A DNA stretch of 10,390 nucleotides from Gammaproteobacteria bacterium (GCA_030040235.1 JASHUC010000464.1:1-10390), one strand, 5' to 3'. Positions 1 to 7,700 are shown, counted from the first letter of the stretch. Program-made: numbers and translations. The notes: generated from the letters alone by a model not told the origin.

Positions 1-261
1 GACTCCTCCGCCTCCGGCTCCCCCGCACCCCTGAGCACCGTCCTCACCGTGCCCTCCGCCGCCGTCGAGCCCGGCAGCGATACCAGCACCGGTACCGTCT
101 TCGTCATCGAGGGCAACACCGTCACGGGACACACCGTCAAGCTCGGCGCACGCAGTGGGGACAACCAGTGGATCCTCTCCGGCCTCGACCCCGGCGCGAG
201 CGTCGCAGTCGGGGACTTCAGCAAGCTCCATGACGGGGCGCGAGTGCGCCTCACGCAGTAG
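1..261 (+). CDS. Periplasmic adaptor (HlyD/MFP family) of an ABC or RND efflux pump, C-terminal fragment
   Basis: The reading frame is open from the first base and ends at TAG 259-261, so this is the last 86 residues of a gene that begins upstream. The sequence has the usual adaptor C-terminus: a VPSAAV strand leading into a TVFVIEG segment, then a VKLG segment, an ILSGLDPGASVAVGD segment and a final LHDGARVRL. In MacA/AcrA-like proteins this is the beta-barrel and membrane-proximal domain, which sits in the periplasm on top of the inner-membrane transporter. The next gene, a MacB-type permease, starts 23 nt downstream, which argues for an ABC-type partner rather than an RND pump. The fragment cannot show the lipoyl or hairpin domains. 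The family call is firm; the transported substrate is unknown. Confidence 0.85.
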   Translation, partial: DSSASGSPAPLSTVLTVPSAAVEPGSDTSTGTVFVIEGNTVTGHTVKLGARSGDNQWILSGLDPGASVAVGDFSKLHDGARVRLTQ

Positions 262-284
262 GGCCGATCGGCTAGAGCCGCCGC

Positions 285-1448
285 ATGAATTACTTCTGGC
301 TCGTCTGGACCGGCCTGTGGCGCAAGAAGGCCCGCACGATCTTCACCCTGGTATCGATTGTCGTCGCCTTCGTGCTGTACGGAATGCTCCAGGGAATCGA
401 CACCACGTTCAAACAGTCGGTCAACCGGGGCCGGCTCAACGTGCTCGTCACGAGGAGTCCGACGGGTTTGCCGCTGCCGCTCGCCGACCTTCCCCGGATC
501 GAGGCGGTGCACGGTGTGATCGGGGTGACGCCCCGGAGTCTTTTCGTCGGCGATTATCAATCCGTGCGCAACCTGGTCATCGTCATGCCGATCGATGCGG
601 ACAGTTTCTTCGCCGAGAATTCCATGTACAGCGTGTCTCCCACGGCGCGCGCAGCCTTGCGCCGTACCCGAACCGGGGCGCTCGTCGCGCAGGGCCTCGT
701 CCAGCGGCTGGGCTGGAAAACCGGCGACCAGATTCCGATCCACGCGCTCAACGCGCAGAAGAAGGACGGCACCTCGGACTGGACCTTCCAGGTCGTCGGG
801 ACCTTCGACATCCCTGACAACCCGACACGGGATGAGCCGTTGCTGCTCATGAACTACCCGTACTTCGACACCGCCCGGGCGACCGATACGGGCACAGTGC
901 AGTTCTATCAGGAAAGCGTTGCGGACGCCTCGCAGGCGACCGCCGTCAGCAATGCGATCGACGATTTGTTCACCAATTCGCCCGATCGGACGCGTACGGA
1001 AACCGAGCGGGCGAACGCGCAGGGGCAGCTTTCCCAGATCGGGGATCTCGACTTCTTCGTCGAGGCCATCGTCGCGGCAGCGTTCGCCACGCTGCTGCTG
1101 CTCGTCGGCAGCACGCTCATGCAAGCGTATCGCGAGCGCATACATGAGTTCGCGGTGATGAAGACACTGGGGTTCACCGACCGGGGCATCTCGATGCTCG
1201 TGCTGAGTGAGGCCCTCCTGCTCACTCTGGGGTCTGCCGTGCTCGGTCTGCTGGTCGCTCACGCGATGCTGTCCGCACTGGCTGCACTGATGATGCGGGC
1301 GATCGGTCTGGCCCCGGTCTTGCGGTTGCACTGGATCGTTTTTGCGATCGGGGTGGGCTTTGCGTTGCTGCTCGCGCTCGCGAGCGCTCTGCCGGCGGCG
1401 TGGCGTGCCCAGCGGCTCTCAATCGTCGATGCGCTGGCGGAGCGCTGA
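285..1448 (+). CDS. MacB/FtsX-family ABC transporter permease (first of two)
   Basis: This 387-residue protein has the MacB-type permease layout. There is one N-terminal helix (about residues 18-39, after the basic WRKKART segment), then a periplasmic domain of roughly 200 residues. Three C-terminal helices form the FtsX domain (about 257-280, 305-330 and 350-375). The segment YRERIHEFAVMKTLGF after the second helix is the typical FtsX cytoplasmic coupling region that contacts the ATPase. No ATPase domain is fused, unlike MacB itself, so a separate ATP-binding subunit is needed; none lies in the window. The start ATG is 23 nt after the adaptor stop, with a weak GAG ribosome site 7 nt before it. 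Such permeases usually act in mechanotransmission or export of peptides, lipids or toxins rather than classical import. The substrate cannot be told from sequence. Confidence 0.9.
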   Translation: MNYFWLVWTGLWRKKARTIFTLVSIVVAFVLYGMLQGIDTTFKQSVNRGRLNVLVTRSPTGLPLPLADLPRIEAVHGVIGVTPRSLFVGDYQSVRNLVIVMPIDADSFFAENSMYSVSPTARAALRRTRTGALVAQGLVQRLGWKTGDQIPIHALNAQKKDGTSDWTFQVVGTFDIPDNPTRDEPLLLMNYPYFDTARATDTGTVQFYQESVADASQATAVSNAIDDLFTNSPDRTRTETERANAQGQLSQIGDLDFFVEAIVAAAFATLLLLVGSTLMQAYRERIHEFAVMKTLGFTDRGISMLVLSEALLLTLGSAVLGLLVAHAMLSALAALMMRAIGLAPVLRLHWIVFAIGVGFALLLALASALPAAWRAQRLSIVDALAER

Positions 1449-1458
1449 GGGTAGCCGC

Positions 1459-2649
1459 ATGAGCGCATCACGGCAAATCTTCGCGGTCGTCGGCATGAAC
1501 CTGCGCAATCTGCCGCAGCGGACCGGCGCCTCGCTGGTGATTGTCCTCGGGATCGCCGGTGTGGTCGGCGTGCTCATCAGCATTCTCGCCATGGCGGTGG
1601 GATTCGCCAGCACGATCGCCGGAGCAGGGAGCCCGGATCGCGCCCTCATCCTCTCGAGCGGGGCACTCCAGGAGGCCGTCAGCAGCATCGACGGCGATGA
1701 GGTGCCTAACATCGTGCAAGCTCCGGGCATCGCGAAGGACGCCGAGGGGCGTCCCATTGCGGCTGCCGAGGCGCTGGCACAGGTCCAGGTCGAGCCGAGG
1801 GGCGGGGGTGCGCCGACCAATGTCGCATTACGGGGAGTGGCGAGCGTCGAATCCGAGCTTCGCCCGGAGATCCATCTCGTCGCAGGCCGCATGTTCCGTC
1901 CTGGTCTGCATGAGCTCGTGGTCGGTCGCACGCTGGAGGAGCGCTTCCGCCTCGGCCTCGGTAGCCACCTCGCGTTTCAGAACGGGGACTGGCTCGTCGT
2001 CGGGGTGTTCGCAAGCGCAGGGCCGAGTCTTCTCGACTCGGAGATCTTTACCGATGCGCGGACGGTTCTCGCCGCATACCAGCGCACCTGGTTCCATAGC
2101 GTCACCGTCCGCCTCGACGGTCCAGGCGCTCTCGAGCGCTTGCAGCACGCACTTGCCGGAGATCCGACTCTGCACGTCAGTGTGTACCGGGAGTCTACCT
2201 ATGCGGCCGCGCAGTCGCGCGGCTTCAACACCCTCCTGAAGGGGATTGGATATCTCATTGGCGGCATGATGGCTACGGGTGCTCTGTTCGGTGCGCTCAA
2301 CAGCCTCTATGCCTCGGTCAGCGCCCGATCGGTCGAGATCGCAACGCTGCGCGCGATCGGTTTCGGCTCGAGTTCCGTGGTCATCTCTGTGATGACCGAG
2401 GCGCTGCTCCTGTCGATCGCAGGCGGGCTCATGGGAGCGCTCTGCGCGTGGATGCTCTTCGATGGGCATGTGTCCAGCATGATGGGGGGCGCCCAGCAGG
2501 CCCCAGTCACTTTCGCAATGACGGTGCGGCCCGAGCTCATGGTGCTCGGAATCGTCTGGGCCTGCGTGATCGGACTCGCCGGCGGACTGTTCCCCGCAAT
2601 TCGTGCGGCGCACCTGCCGGTCGCCCGGGCGCTCAACGCCGTGGTGTAG
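1459..2649 (+). CDS. MacB/FtsX-family ABC transporter permease (second of two)
   Basis: The 396-residue product repeats the permease architecture of the preceding gene. An N-terminal helix (about 23-48) is followed by a periplasmic domain of about 210 residues containing the VVGVFASAG strand seen in MacB-type domains. The C-terminal FtsX domain has helices near 260-285, 308-333 and 358-385, with the coupling segment SARSVEIATLRAIGFG. The frame is open further upstream to 1342, but I chose ATG 1459: GAGG at 1447-1450 lies 8 nt before it and overlaps the previous stop codon, and the protein then begins just before its first helix. The sequence is clearly diverged from its neighbour, so the two probably form a heterodimeric permease. 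It ends 10 nt before the kinase start, as in one operon. Confidence 0.9.
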   Translation: MSASRQIFAVVGMNLRNLPQRTGASLVIVLGIAGVVGVLISILAMAVGFASTIAGAGSPDRALILSSGALQEAVSSIDGDEVPNIVQAPGIAKDAEGRPIAAAEALAQVQVEPRGGGAPTNVALRGVASVESELRPEIHLVAGRMFRPGLHELVVGRTLEERFRLGLGSHLAFQNGDWLVVGVFASAGPSLLDSEIFTDARTVLAAYQRTWFHSVTVRLDGPGALERLQHALAGDPTLHVSVYRESTYAAAQSRGFNTLLKGIGYLIGGMMATGALFGALNSLYASVSARSVEIATLRAIGFGSSSVVISVMTEALLLSIAGGLMGALCAWMLFDGHVSSMMGGAQQAPVTFAMTVRPELMVLGIVWACVIGLAGGLFPAIRAAHLPVARALNAVV

Positions 2650-2659
2650 GATGACCGCG

Positions 2660-3979
2660 ATGAGTTCCCGCACGGTCACGGAAGGTGCTTCCAAGCTCAC
2701 GGGGGACGCGCGCATGAACCGCACTGCGCGGCAGGTTCGAGCGGCCCCGCGGGGAGCGCGCTCGAACTCGTACGCTCGGACGGTCTTCGATTACCGCCGC
2801 TACGCCACGTTTACCTGGGGCTGGGCATGGCGCCGCTGCCTCCTGTTTGCGATCTTCGCCTGCCTGTTCAGCGTTTGGGCCGGAACGGTCCTCGGAGCAA
2901 TGCTCGAGAACCGGCACATCGCCTTCGCGACGTGGATGGTACTTGGGACGGCCGAGACGCTCATCGTGGCCATCTGCGTGGGTCCGCTCGCCGCCTCATG
3001 GGTACGCAGCCGAAAATGGCGGGTAGGGCGGGAGATGATCGGCGTCATCGCGGCCGTGATTCTCGGCGTCGCTGCAGCCCTCGGGCTTCAAGGGCTCGGA
3101 AACAAGTACGTGAATAACTTCGTGCGGTCTCGAGCCTCCCAAACCGGCGTGGCCGTGCGGGAATACTTCGCGCTCGCACAAGCCGGCGCGAACGCACCGC
3201 CCGCACTGCTCGGCAGGGCGGTCATATTTCTGCTCTTGGGCGGAGGTCTCGCACTCCCATCGTACCTCGCCGAGCAGCGCCGCCTCCTCGAGGAAGCGCG
3301 CGAGCGCGAAGTCGGGGCACTGCAGCTTCAGAAGCAGGAGACGCACCTGCAGCTGCTCATCCTGCAAGCCCAGATCGAACCGCACTTCCTCTTCAATACC
3401 CTCGCATCGCTGCGCTCCCTGCTGCGTCAAGACCTGGACCGCGCGGAGGCCATGATCGATGCTCTGGTCGAGCATCTGCGGGCCGCGATGCCGGTTTTTC
3501 GCGAGAGCAAGCAACACTCGACGCTATCCGAGCAGCTGAGGATCTGCAGCAGCTACCTCGAGCTGATGCGGGTCCGGCTGGCCGATCGCCTGACGTACAC
3601 GATCAACGTGCCGGAGACCCTTCGGGGCGTGGTGTTCCCGCCGCTCATCCTGCTCACGCTCGTCGAGAATGCCGTCAAGCACGGCATCGAGCCCAAGCCC
3701 GGCCGGGGGCTCATCCGGATCGAGGCCAGACGGGAGCCTCGCGCGGACGGAGCACACATCAGAGTGAGCGTCACGGACAATGGTTCCGGCCTTTCGGCGG
3801 GTCTCGGCCACGGCGTTGGACTTTCGAACGTACGGGCGCAGCTCGCGCTGCGATACGGCGAGCGTGCGGCTCTCTCATTGATGAGCGGCGCGGAAGGGGG
3901 GGCGGTCGCATCCATCGACATTCCCGAATTCGATGCCGACGAGCCCGATATTCCCGCCAAGGATTCTGCTGTCCCGTGA
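2660..3979 (+). CDS. LytS/AlgZ-type membrane sensor histidine kinase (His_kinase family PF06580)
   Basis: The 439-residue product has four predicted membrane helices (about 60-80, 88-113, 126-145 and 184-204) and a short charged coiled-coil (about 205-235). The His_kinase block follows: IEPHFLFNTL with the phospho-acceptor His242, then the ATPase domain with the N box ENAVKHG (Asn337), the G1 motif DNGSGL (373-378) and a GHGVGLSNVRAQL lid/G2 segment. This is the class that pairs with LytTR regulators, and the next gene is one, with overlapping ends. No extracellular sensor domain is visible, so sensing probably occurs in the membrane or through the adjacent ABC permeases. Start choice: ATG 2660 has AGGA 8 nt upstream; ATG 2651 is adjacent, and ATG 2714 with GGGGGA 7 nt upstream is a real alternative giving a protein 18 residues shorter. 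Confidence 0.92.
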   Translation: MSSRTVTEGASKLTGDARMNRTARQVRAAPRGARSNSYARTVFDYRRYATFTWGWAWRRCLLFAIFACLFSVWAGTVLGAMLENRHIAFATWMVLGTAETLIVAICVGPLAASWVRSRKWRVGREMIGVIAAVILGVAAALGLQGLGNKYVNNFVRSRASQTGVAVREYFALAQAGANAPPALLGRAVIFLLLGGGLALPSYLAEQRRLLEEAREREVGALQLQKQETHLQLLILQAQIEPHFLFNTLASLRSLLRQDLDRAEAMIDALVEHLRAAMPVFRESKQHSTLSEQLRICSSYLELMRVRLADRLTYTINVPETLRGVVFPPLILLTLVENAVKHGIEPKPGRGLIRIEARREPRADGAHIRVSVTDNGSGLSAGLGHGVGLSNVRAQLALRYGERAALSLMSGAEGGAVASIDIPEFDADEPDIPAKDSAVP

Positions 3980-4731
3980 GGCCGACGGCTCTCATCGCAG
4001 AAGACGAGGCGCCCCAGCGCCTGGCGTTGCGCCAGCTCCTCGCATCGCTGTGGCCGGAACTCGAAGTCGTTGCCGAGTGCGACGACGGCCTCGCCGCGCT
4101 CACCGCCGTCGATGTCTACCGCCCGCGCATCGCGTTCCTCGACATCCGCATGCCGGGCGCGAGCGGCCTGGACGTGGCGCAGCGTGCCTGCCAGACCTCG
4201 CACGTTGTCTTCGTCACCGCTTACGATGAGCATGCCGTCCACGCCTTCGAGACCGGCGCGCTCGATTATCTGTTGAAGCCCATCAGCGCGGAACGGCTCG
4301 GTAAGACCGTCGTGCGCTTGCGCGAGCGCTTGCACGGCAGCGTGCCGGACATCGCCGCGGCGATCGAGAGCCTACGCGAGAGCGTCGCCGGCCCGCAGCA
4401 GGGTACCTACATCCGGTGGATCACTGCGGCCCTCGGGAAGGTCGTGAAGATGCTTCCCATCGAGGACATTCTGTTCTTCAAGGCCGACGAGAAGTGCACG
4501 CGGGTCGTCACCCGCACCGAGGAGGCGGTGATCCGCACCTCCCTCAAGGAGCTCCTCACAGCGCTCGATCCCAATGCATTCTGGCAGATCCACCGCAGCG
4601 TCATCGTGCAGGTACGGGCGATCAAGCACGTTCGTCGCACCGAGCTCGGAGCGATGGAGGTGAGCGTCCAGGGATGCTCCGAGGTCTTGCCCGTCAGCCA
4701 GGCATTTCAGTTTCGATTTCGGGGGATGTGA
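3976..4731 (+). CDS. LytTR-family response regulator
   Basis: The 251-residue protein has a receiver domain (about 4-120) with the acidic pair Asp10/Glu11, phospho-acceptor Asp56 in FLDIRMPG, Thr81 and Lys101 (LLKPIS). A LytTR DNA-binding domain (about 145-250) follows, with typical segments such as IEDILFFKADEKCTRV, SLKELLTALD and FWQIHRSVIVQ. Phosphorylation by the preceding kinase should promote dimer binding to paired LytTR sites. The start is a GTG whose last two bases lie in the TGA of the kinase gene (GTGA overlap), which implies translational coupling. The likely targets are its own operon and envelope or efflux genes. The operon promoter lies outside the window, so no binding site can be checked here. 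Confidence 0.93.
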   Translation: MRPTALIAEDEAPQRLALRQLLASLWPELEVVAECDDGLAALTAVDVYRPRIAFLDIRMPGASGLDVAQRACQTSHVVFVTAYDEHAVHAFETGALDYLLKPISAERLGKTVVRLRERLHGSVPDIAAAIESLRESVAGPQQGTYIRWITAALGKVVKMLPIEDILFFKADEKCTRVVTRTEEAVIRTSLKELLTALDPNAFWQIHRSVIVQVRAIKHVRRTELGAMEVSVQGCSEVLPVSQAFQFRFRGM

Positions 4732-4757
4732 GTTTCGCTCGAGAGGGGGCATAGCGT

Positions 4758-5285
4758 ATGAACGAACAACGGCAAGCGCGGGGCATCGTCGGAATCGTCA
4801 CGAAGTACGGGCTCATTCAAGGTGTGCTTTGGTTCGCCGTATTTCTCGTGGCGACTCTGACCGGCGTGAAGCAGAGTTGGGTAGGGCCGGTGGTCGACAC
4901 GGTCCTACTCATCGTACTCATGGTTCTGGCGCACCGGGAATTCAAGAAAACCCACGACGGGATGATGACGTATCCGCAGGGCCTCGGGTCCGGCACGCTG
5001 CTCGCGACCGAAGCCGCGATCGTTGCGGGCATCCTCGCGTACATCTACGTCAAATACATCAACACCGGATACATTGCGGCCGCGGTTCAGGCTCAGCGTG
5101 CCACGCTCGCACGACGAGGCATTACGGGCGCACAGGCGCAGCAGGCCATGACGATCATGGGCGCGATCATGACGCCTGCCGGTGTCGTTATCACATCGCT
5201 GGTAGAGGGAGTCATTCTGGGCTTCATCGTTGCGCTGATCGTGTCGATCGTCACACAAAAGGGCGATTCTAGGGTCGTGATCTAG
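4758..5285 (+). CDS. DUF4199-family four-helix membrane protein
   Basis: The 175-residue product has helices near 15-35, 42-60, 77-100 and 142-167. The loop between helices 2 and 3 reads YPQGLGSGTLL, the conserved region I associate with DUF4199 (KxxxGgxmtyGqalk-like position), and this is the basis of the family call. Function is unknown for this family; members often sit beside two-component or transport genes. The start ATG follows a purine-rich GAGAGGGGG ribosome site (4740-4748) about 9 nt upstream. It begins 26 nt after the LytTR gene, so it is probably the last gene of this operon. It faces the convergent MFS gene with only 14 nt between the two stops. An accessory membrane role for the exporter or sensor is inferred from position only. 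Confidence 0.75.
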   Translation: MNEQRQARGIVGIVTKYGLIQGVLWFAVFLVATLTGVKQSWVGPVVDTVLLIVLMVLAHREFKKTHDGMMTYPQGLGSGTLLATEAAIVAGILAYIYVKYINTGYIAAAVQAQRATLARRGITGAQAQQAMTIMGAIMTPAGVVITSLVEGVILGFIVALIVSIVTQKGDSRVVI

Positions 5286-5296
5286 TCCAGAAGGAG

Positions 5297-5336
5297 GGCT
5301 CAGACGGTCGTCGGCCCGGCAACGGGCTGCTGAGCC
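5297..5336. terminator. Compound inverted repeat at a convergent gene junction, possible bidirectional terminator
   Basis: GGCTCAG at 5297-5303 pairs perfectly with CTGAGCC at 5330-5336. Inside it, GCCCG (5314-5318) and CGGGC (5323-5327) enclose a GCAA loop, a GNRA-type tetraloop on the plus strand. The structure spans the end of the minus-strand MFS gene and lies 11 nt after the stop of the plus-strand operon. It has no T-tract on either side, so a classical intrinsic terminator is not shown. It may stabilise the 3' end or pause RNA polymerase. Confidence 0.35.
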
Positions 5337-6571
5337 GGCATGCTCCGCGTCGCGCGTGCGGTTAACAGCAGCGCAGCCACGGCAAGTGCCGCCGCCAATA
5401 CAAACGCGGCTCCGGGTAGCCGACGCGTCGGGGCGTGGGCGCCAATGAACAGTGCGAAAACATTGGCGAACAGCACCGGCCCGAAGATGCCGGCGAGGCT
5501 CTGCAGGCTGGTTAGTGCGCCTTGCAGGCGCCCCTGCTCGCCGGGGCCGACCTGGTGCGTGATCATCGATTGTGCCGGCGGTCCGGCCAGGCCACCCAGA
5601 CACAGGAACGGGATGCCGGCGAGGAAAGTCCAGGCCGCTGGTGCAAGACCGAACACGGTGTAGCCGACGATCAGCAAGGCCAAACCGACTAGCATCATCC
5701 GGCGCTCTCCCAGCCATGGCATCCAGCGCCGCACGAGCACCGCCTGTACCACGCCGCTGCACAGCCCAACGATGCCGAGGGTATAGCCGACGATCTGCGG
5801 TCCCCAGCCGTAACGATAGTCCGTGTACAGCACATAGGTAGAGTTGAGCGAGAACTGGGCCAGCGCCAGGAGGAAGAACACGGCGGCCAGCGCGAATACC
5901 TGGGGGTAGCGGCGCAGCAGAATCAGCGAGCCGATCGGATTGGCGTGCCGCCAGTCGATGCGTGCGCTGCGACGCTCCTTCGGCAACGATTCCGGCAGCA
6001 GGAAGAAGCCGTAGCAGAAATTCAGCAGCGACAGGCCGGCCGCCACCCAGAACGGCAGCCGGATCCACTCATGCCCCAGGAACCCACCGAGCGCGGGTCC
6101 CACGATGAAGCCGATCGCGAACGCGCCACCCAGCATGCCGAAGGCCGCGGCGCGCTTTTCGTGCGGCGTGATGTCCGCTATATACGCACTCGCCGTGCTG
6201 AAGCTGGCCGCGCAAATGCCCGACACCACTCGGCCGATGAATAGCAGCCACAGCACCGGCGCCAGCGCCATCACGATGAAGTCGACGCCGAGGCCGAAGC
6301 TCGAGATCAGGATTACGCTGCGCCGGCCGAAGCGATCCGACAACGCGCCCTGAATCGGGGAGCAGACTAATTGCATCAGCATGAACAGCGTGCCGAATGC
6401 GCTGGACCATACCGCAGCCTTGGCGATGCTGCCGCCGATCAGTTCCACGATGAGGTGCGGCAGCACCGGAGTGATGATGCCGAACGCCAGCATGTCGATC
6501 GTCACCGTGACGAACACAAACAGCACTGCGGCAGTGCGGCGGGGGTGCGCGAGAGGCTCGTGTTCAATCAT
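5300..6571 (-). CDS. TetA-like major facilitator superfamily drug/proton exporter
   Basis: The 423-residue product has the 12-helix MFS pattern and resembles class TetA exporters throughout. Features are an Asp in helix 1 (Asp26 in VTIDMLAFGIITPVLPHL), motif A GALSDRFGRRSVIL (75-88), the GRVVSGICAA helix 4 segment, SAYIADITPHEKRAAAFG, motif C-like GFIVGPALGGFLG, and QGRLQGALTSLQSLAGIFGP in the second half. Such proteins expel cationic or amphipathic compounds in exchange for protons at the inner membrane. Homology to TetA does not prove tetracycline transport; chromosomal members are mostly uncharacterised multidrug-type pumps. The ATG at 6571 is preceded by a pyrimidine-rich stretch with no ribosome site, and an in-frame TAG upstream leaves no other ATG, GTG or TTG that I can see. 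No TetR-type regulator is adjacent, so control of expression is unclear. Confidence 0.9.
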   Translation of the reverse strand: MIEHEPLAHPRRTAAVLFVFVTVTIDMLAFGIITPVLPHLIVELIGGSIAKAAVWSSAFGTLFMLMQLVCSPIQGALSDRFGRRSVILISSFGLGVDFIVMALAPVLWLLFIGRVVSGICAASFSTASAYIADITPHEKRAAAFGMLGGAFAIGFIVGPALGGFLGHEWIRLPFWVAAGLSLLNFCYGFFLLPESLPKERRSARIDWRHANPIGSLILLRRYPQVFALAAVFFLLALAQFSLNSTYVLYTDYRYGWGPQIVGYTLGIVGLCSGVVQAVLVRRWMPWLGERRMMLVGLALLIVGYTVFGLAPAAWTFLAGIPFLCLGGLAGPPAQSMITHQVGPGEQGRLQGALTSLQSLAGIFGPVLFANVFALFIGAHAPTRRLPGAAFVLAAALAVAALLLTARATRSMPAQQPVAGPTTV

Positions 6572-6610
6572 GGAAGAGGAGATGCCGTCTCTAGCGCAGG
6601 TGGATGCGCG

Positions 6611-6616
6611 ATTCTA
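6611..6616 (-). promoter_or_regulatory. Possible -10 element for the MFS gene
   Basis: TAGAAT on the minus strand lies 39 nt before the MFS start codon, in the spacer between the divergent MFS gene and the 40-residue ORF. It is close to the TATAAT consensus, but no good -35 hexamer sits 16-18 nt upstream. The same TAGAATCG octamer precedes phzF (7699-7706). This is a weak motif-only call. Confidence 0.25.
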
Positions 6617-6644
6617 GTGTGCCCATTGAACCGATAGCTCGCCA

Positions 6645-6767
6645 ATGCCCCGCGTGATCAAAATCATCCTTCTCTCGGTCGTCATCGTCCTGGTGCTGCT
6701 CGCGGTCATCAGCCGCTACATGCCTTCCGTGTCGGGGACATCCGCTCACCAGCACGTTGGGCCCTGA
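6645..6767 (+). CDS. Small single-helix membrane peptide (40 residues), unknown function
   Basis: An ATG-to-TGA frame encodes 40 residues. It opens with the basic MPRVIK, continues with a strongly hydrophobic helix of about 18 residues (IILLSVVIVLVLLAVI), then SRYMPS and a polar tail ending HQHVGP. The pattern is a short cytoplasmic N-terminus, one transmembrane helix and a periplasmic tail, or an uncleaved signal anchor. The codons are G/C-rich at the third position like neighbouring genes. It lies between the divergent MFS gene and the convergent phzF gene and fills most of the spacer. No clear ribosome site precedes the ATG, which lowers confidence. I do not recognise a family. It could be an accessory peptide of the MFS pump, an unrelated small membrane protein, or a chance frame. 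Confidence 0.5.
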   Translation: MPRVIKIILLSVVIVLVLLAVISRYMPSVSGTSAHQHVGP

Positions 6768-6797
6768 TGCAGTATCAAGTAGAGCGCACGGCGCGAT

Positions 6798-7691
6798 CTA
6801 GATCGTGATGGTTCCCCGCCCGAGCTCGACCACCTTGCCGCTGACGAACACCCGTCTATCGGCATCCACGTCCAGATAGAGCACCGAAGGACGCGCGACC
6901 TGCTCCCCTTGCGTAATCTCGAAGCTGCATGGCAGCCCGCGACCGAGTGCGATGCACCAGCCTCCCACGTTGGCGGTGGCGGACCCGGTCGCAGGATCCT
7001 CGAGCACCGCTGGGCCCTGCGGGAAGAAGAATCGGGCGGTGAGGAGTTCTCGCGGCACCGTGACGCTCCTCTCGGAACTGCGTGTCGAATGGGCCGCGCC
7101 GCGCGGCGCGAATACAAACGCCATGCTCCCGCCAACCTGGCTCTTGAATCGGTCCAGCGCCTCCGGAAGAGGTCGCGCGCGACGTACCGCGTCCTCGCTC
7201 GTCAGCGGCACGATCAACTGCTCGCGACCAGTGCTTACCCACAGCGGGCGCTCCCCGATGTCCCGCGGCTCGAGGCCAAGCATCGTCGCGATCGCCTCGA
7301 CGGGCTCTGCAAGCTCCCGCCAGCGTGGTGGATTGGCTTGAAGCGTCCAGCGGTCCGCCGCTTCCGCGGCTACGCGAATGACGCCTGCCTTCATCTCCAG
7401 CGTCAGCTCATTTCCGCCCAGTCCGAGCGCACGGCAGACGTGCGCGGTGCCCAGTGTCGGATGTCCTGCGAACGGCATCTCGTAGGACGGCGTGAAAATC
7501 CGTACGCGCGCGTTCGCATGGCTCGACGGCAGGATGAATGTCGTCTCCGACAGATTGAACTGTCGGGCGAGCGCCTGCATGCTCAGATCGTCGAGTGCGG
7601 CGCCGTTCTCGAACACGCAGAGCGGGTTGCCTGAGAGCACTTCCGTACCGCGCGTGAAGACATTGATCAACCGGTAGCTATGAGTTGCCAT
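6798..7691 (-). CDS. PhzF-family epimerase/isomerase
   Basis: The 297-residue protein matches the usual length of PhzF-like enzymes, which have two similar alpha/beta domains. Visible family motifs are FTRGTEVLSGNPLCVF near the N-terminus, NLSETTFIL with the likely catalytic acid Glu49, RIFTPSYEMPFAGHPTLGTAHV (64-85), and the second-domain motif EDPATGSATANVGGW (231-245). In phenazine producers PhzF isomerises a dihydro-hydroxyanthranilate, but most chromosomal members have unknown small-molecule substrates. No other phenazine gene is present here, so a phenazine role is unlikely. The start ATG has no clear ribosome site: only a G run that ends 2 nt before it. A TAGAAT hexamer lies 9 nt upstream, which would place transcription start almost at the ATG. 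Confidence 0.92.
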   Translation of the reverse strand: MATHSYRLINVFTRGTEVLSGNPLCVFENGAALDDLSMQALARQFNLSETTFILPSSHANARVRIFTPSYEMPFAGHPTLGTAHVCRALGLGGNELTLEMKAGVIRVAAEAADRWTLQANPPRWRELAEPVEAIATMLGLEPRDIGERPLWVSTGREQLIVPLTSEDAVRRARPLPEALDRFKSQVGGSMAFVFAPRGAAHSTRSSERSVTVPRELLTARFFFPQGPAVLEDPATGSATANVGGWCIALGRGLPCSFEITQGEQVARPSVLYLDVDADRRVFVSGKVVELGRGTITI

Positions 7692-7700
7692 GGCCCCCCG

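Noticed and set aside
1828..2724. Long 298-codon minus-strand frame opposite the second permease
   Set aside because: It is low-complexity in composition (His, Arg, Glu, Ala rich), has no domain, and is the usual antisense shadow of a GC-rich gene with clear membrane-protein coding on the other strand.
4905..6068. 387-codon minus-strand frame spanning the DUF4199 and MFS genes
   Set aside because: It is out of frame with the clear MFS gene on the same strand and antisense to DUF4199; the translated residues show no family pattern.
5300..6571. Acquired tetracycline resistance gene
   Set aside because: The protein is TetA-like but no TetR regulator, transposon or integron sequence flanks it, and its composition matches the neighbourhood.
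6794..6805. 12-bp perfect palindrome CGATCTAGATCG over the phzF stop codon
   Set aside because: No loop or T-tract, inside the 3' end of a gene; a 12-bp palindrome may well be chance and no role is evident.
6909..7634. 241-codon plus-strand frame opposite the phzF-like gene
   Set aside because: PhzF motifs are continuous on the minus strand; the opposite frame is Arg/Ala-rich shadow sequence.
6798..7691. Phenazine biosynthesis cluster
   Set aside because: Only a PhzF-family gene is present; none of the other phz genes is seen, and PhzF homologues are common in non-producers.
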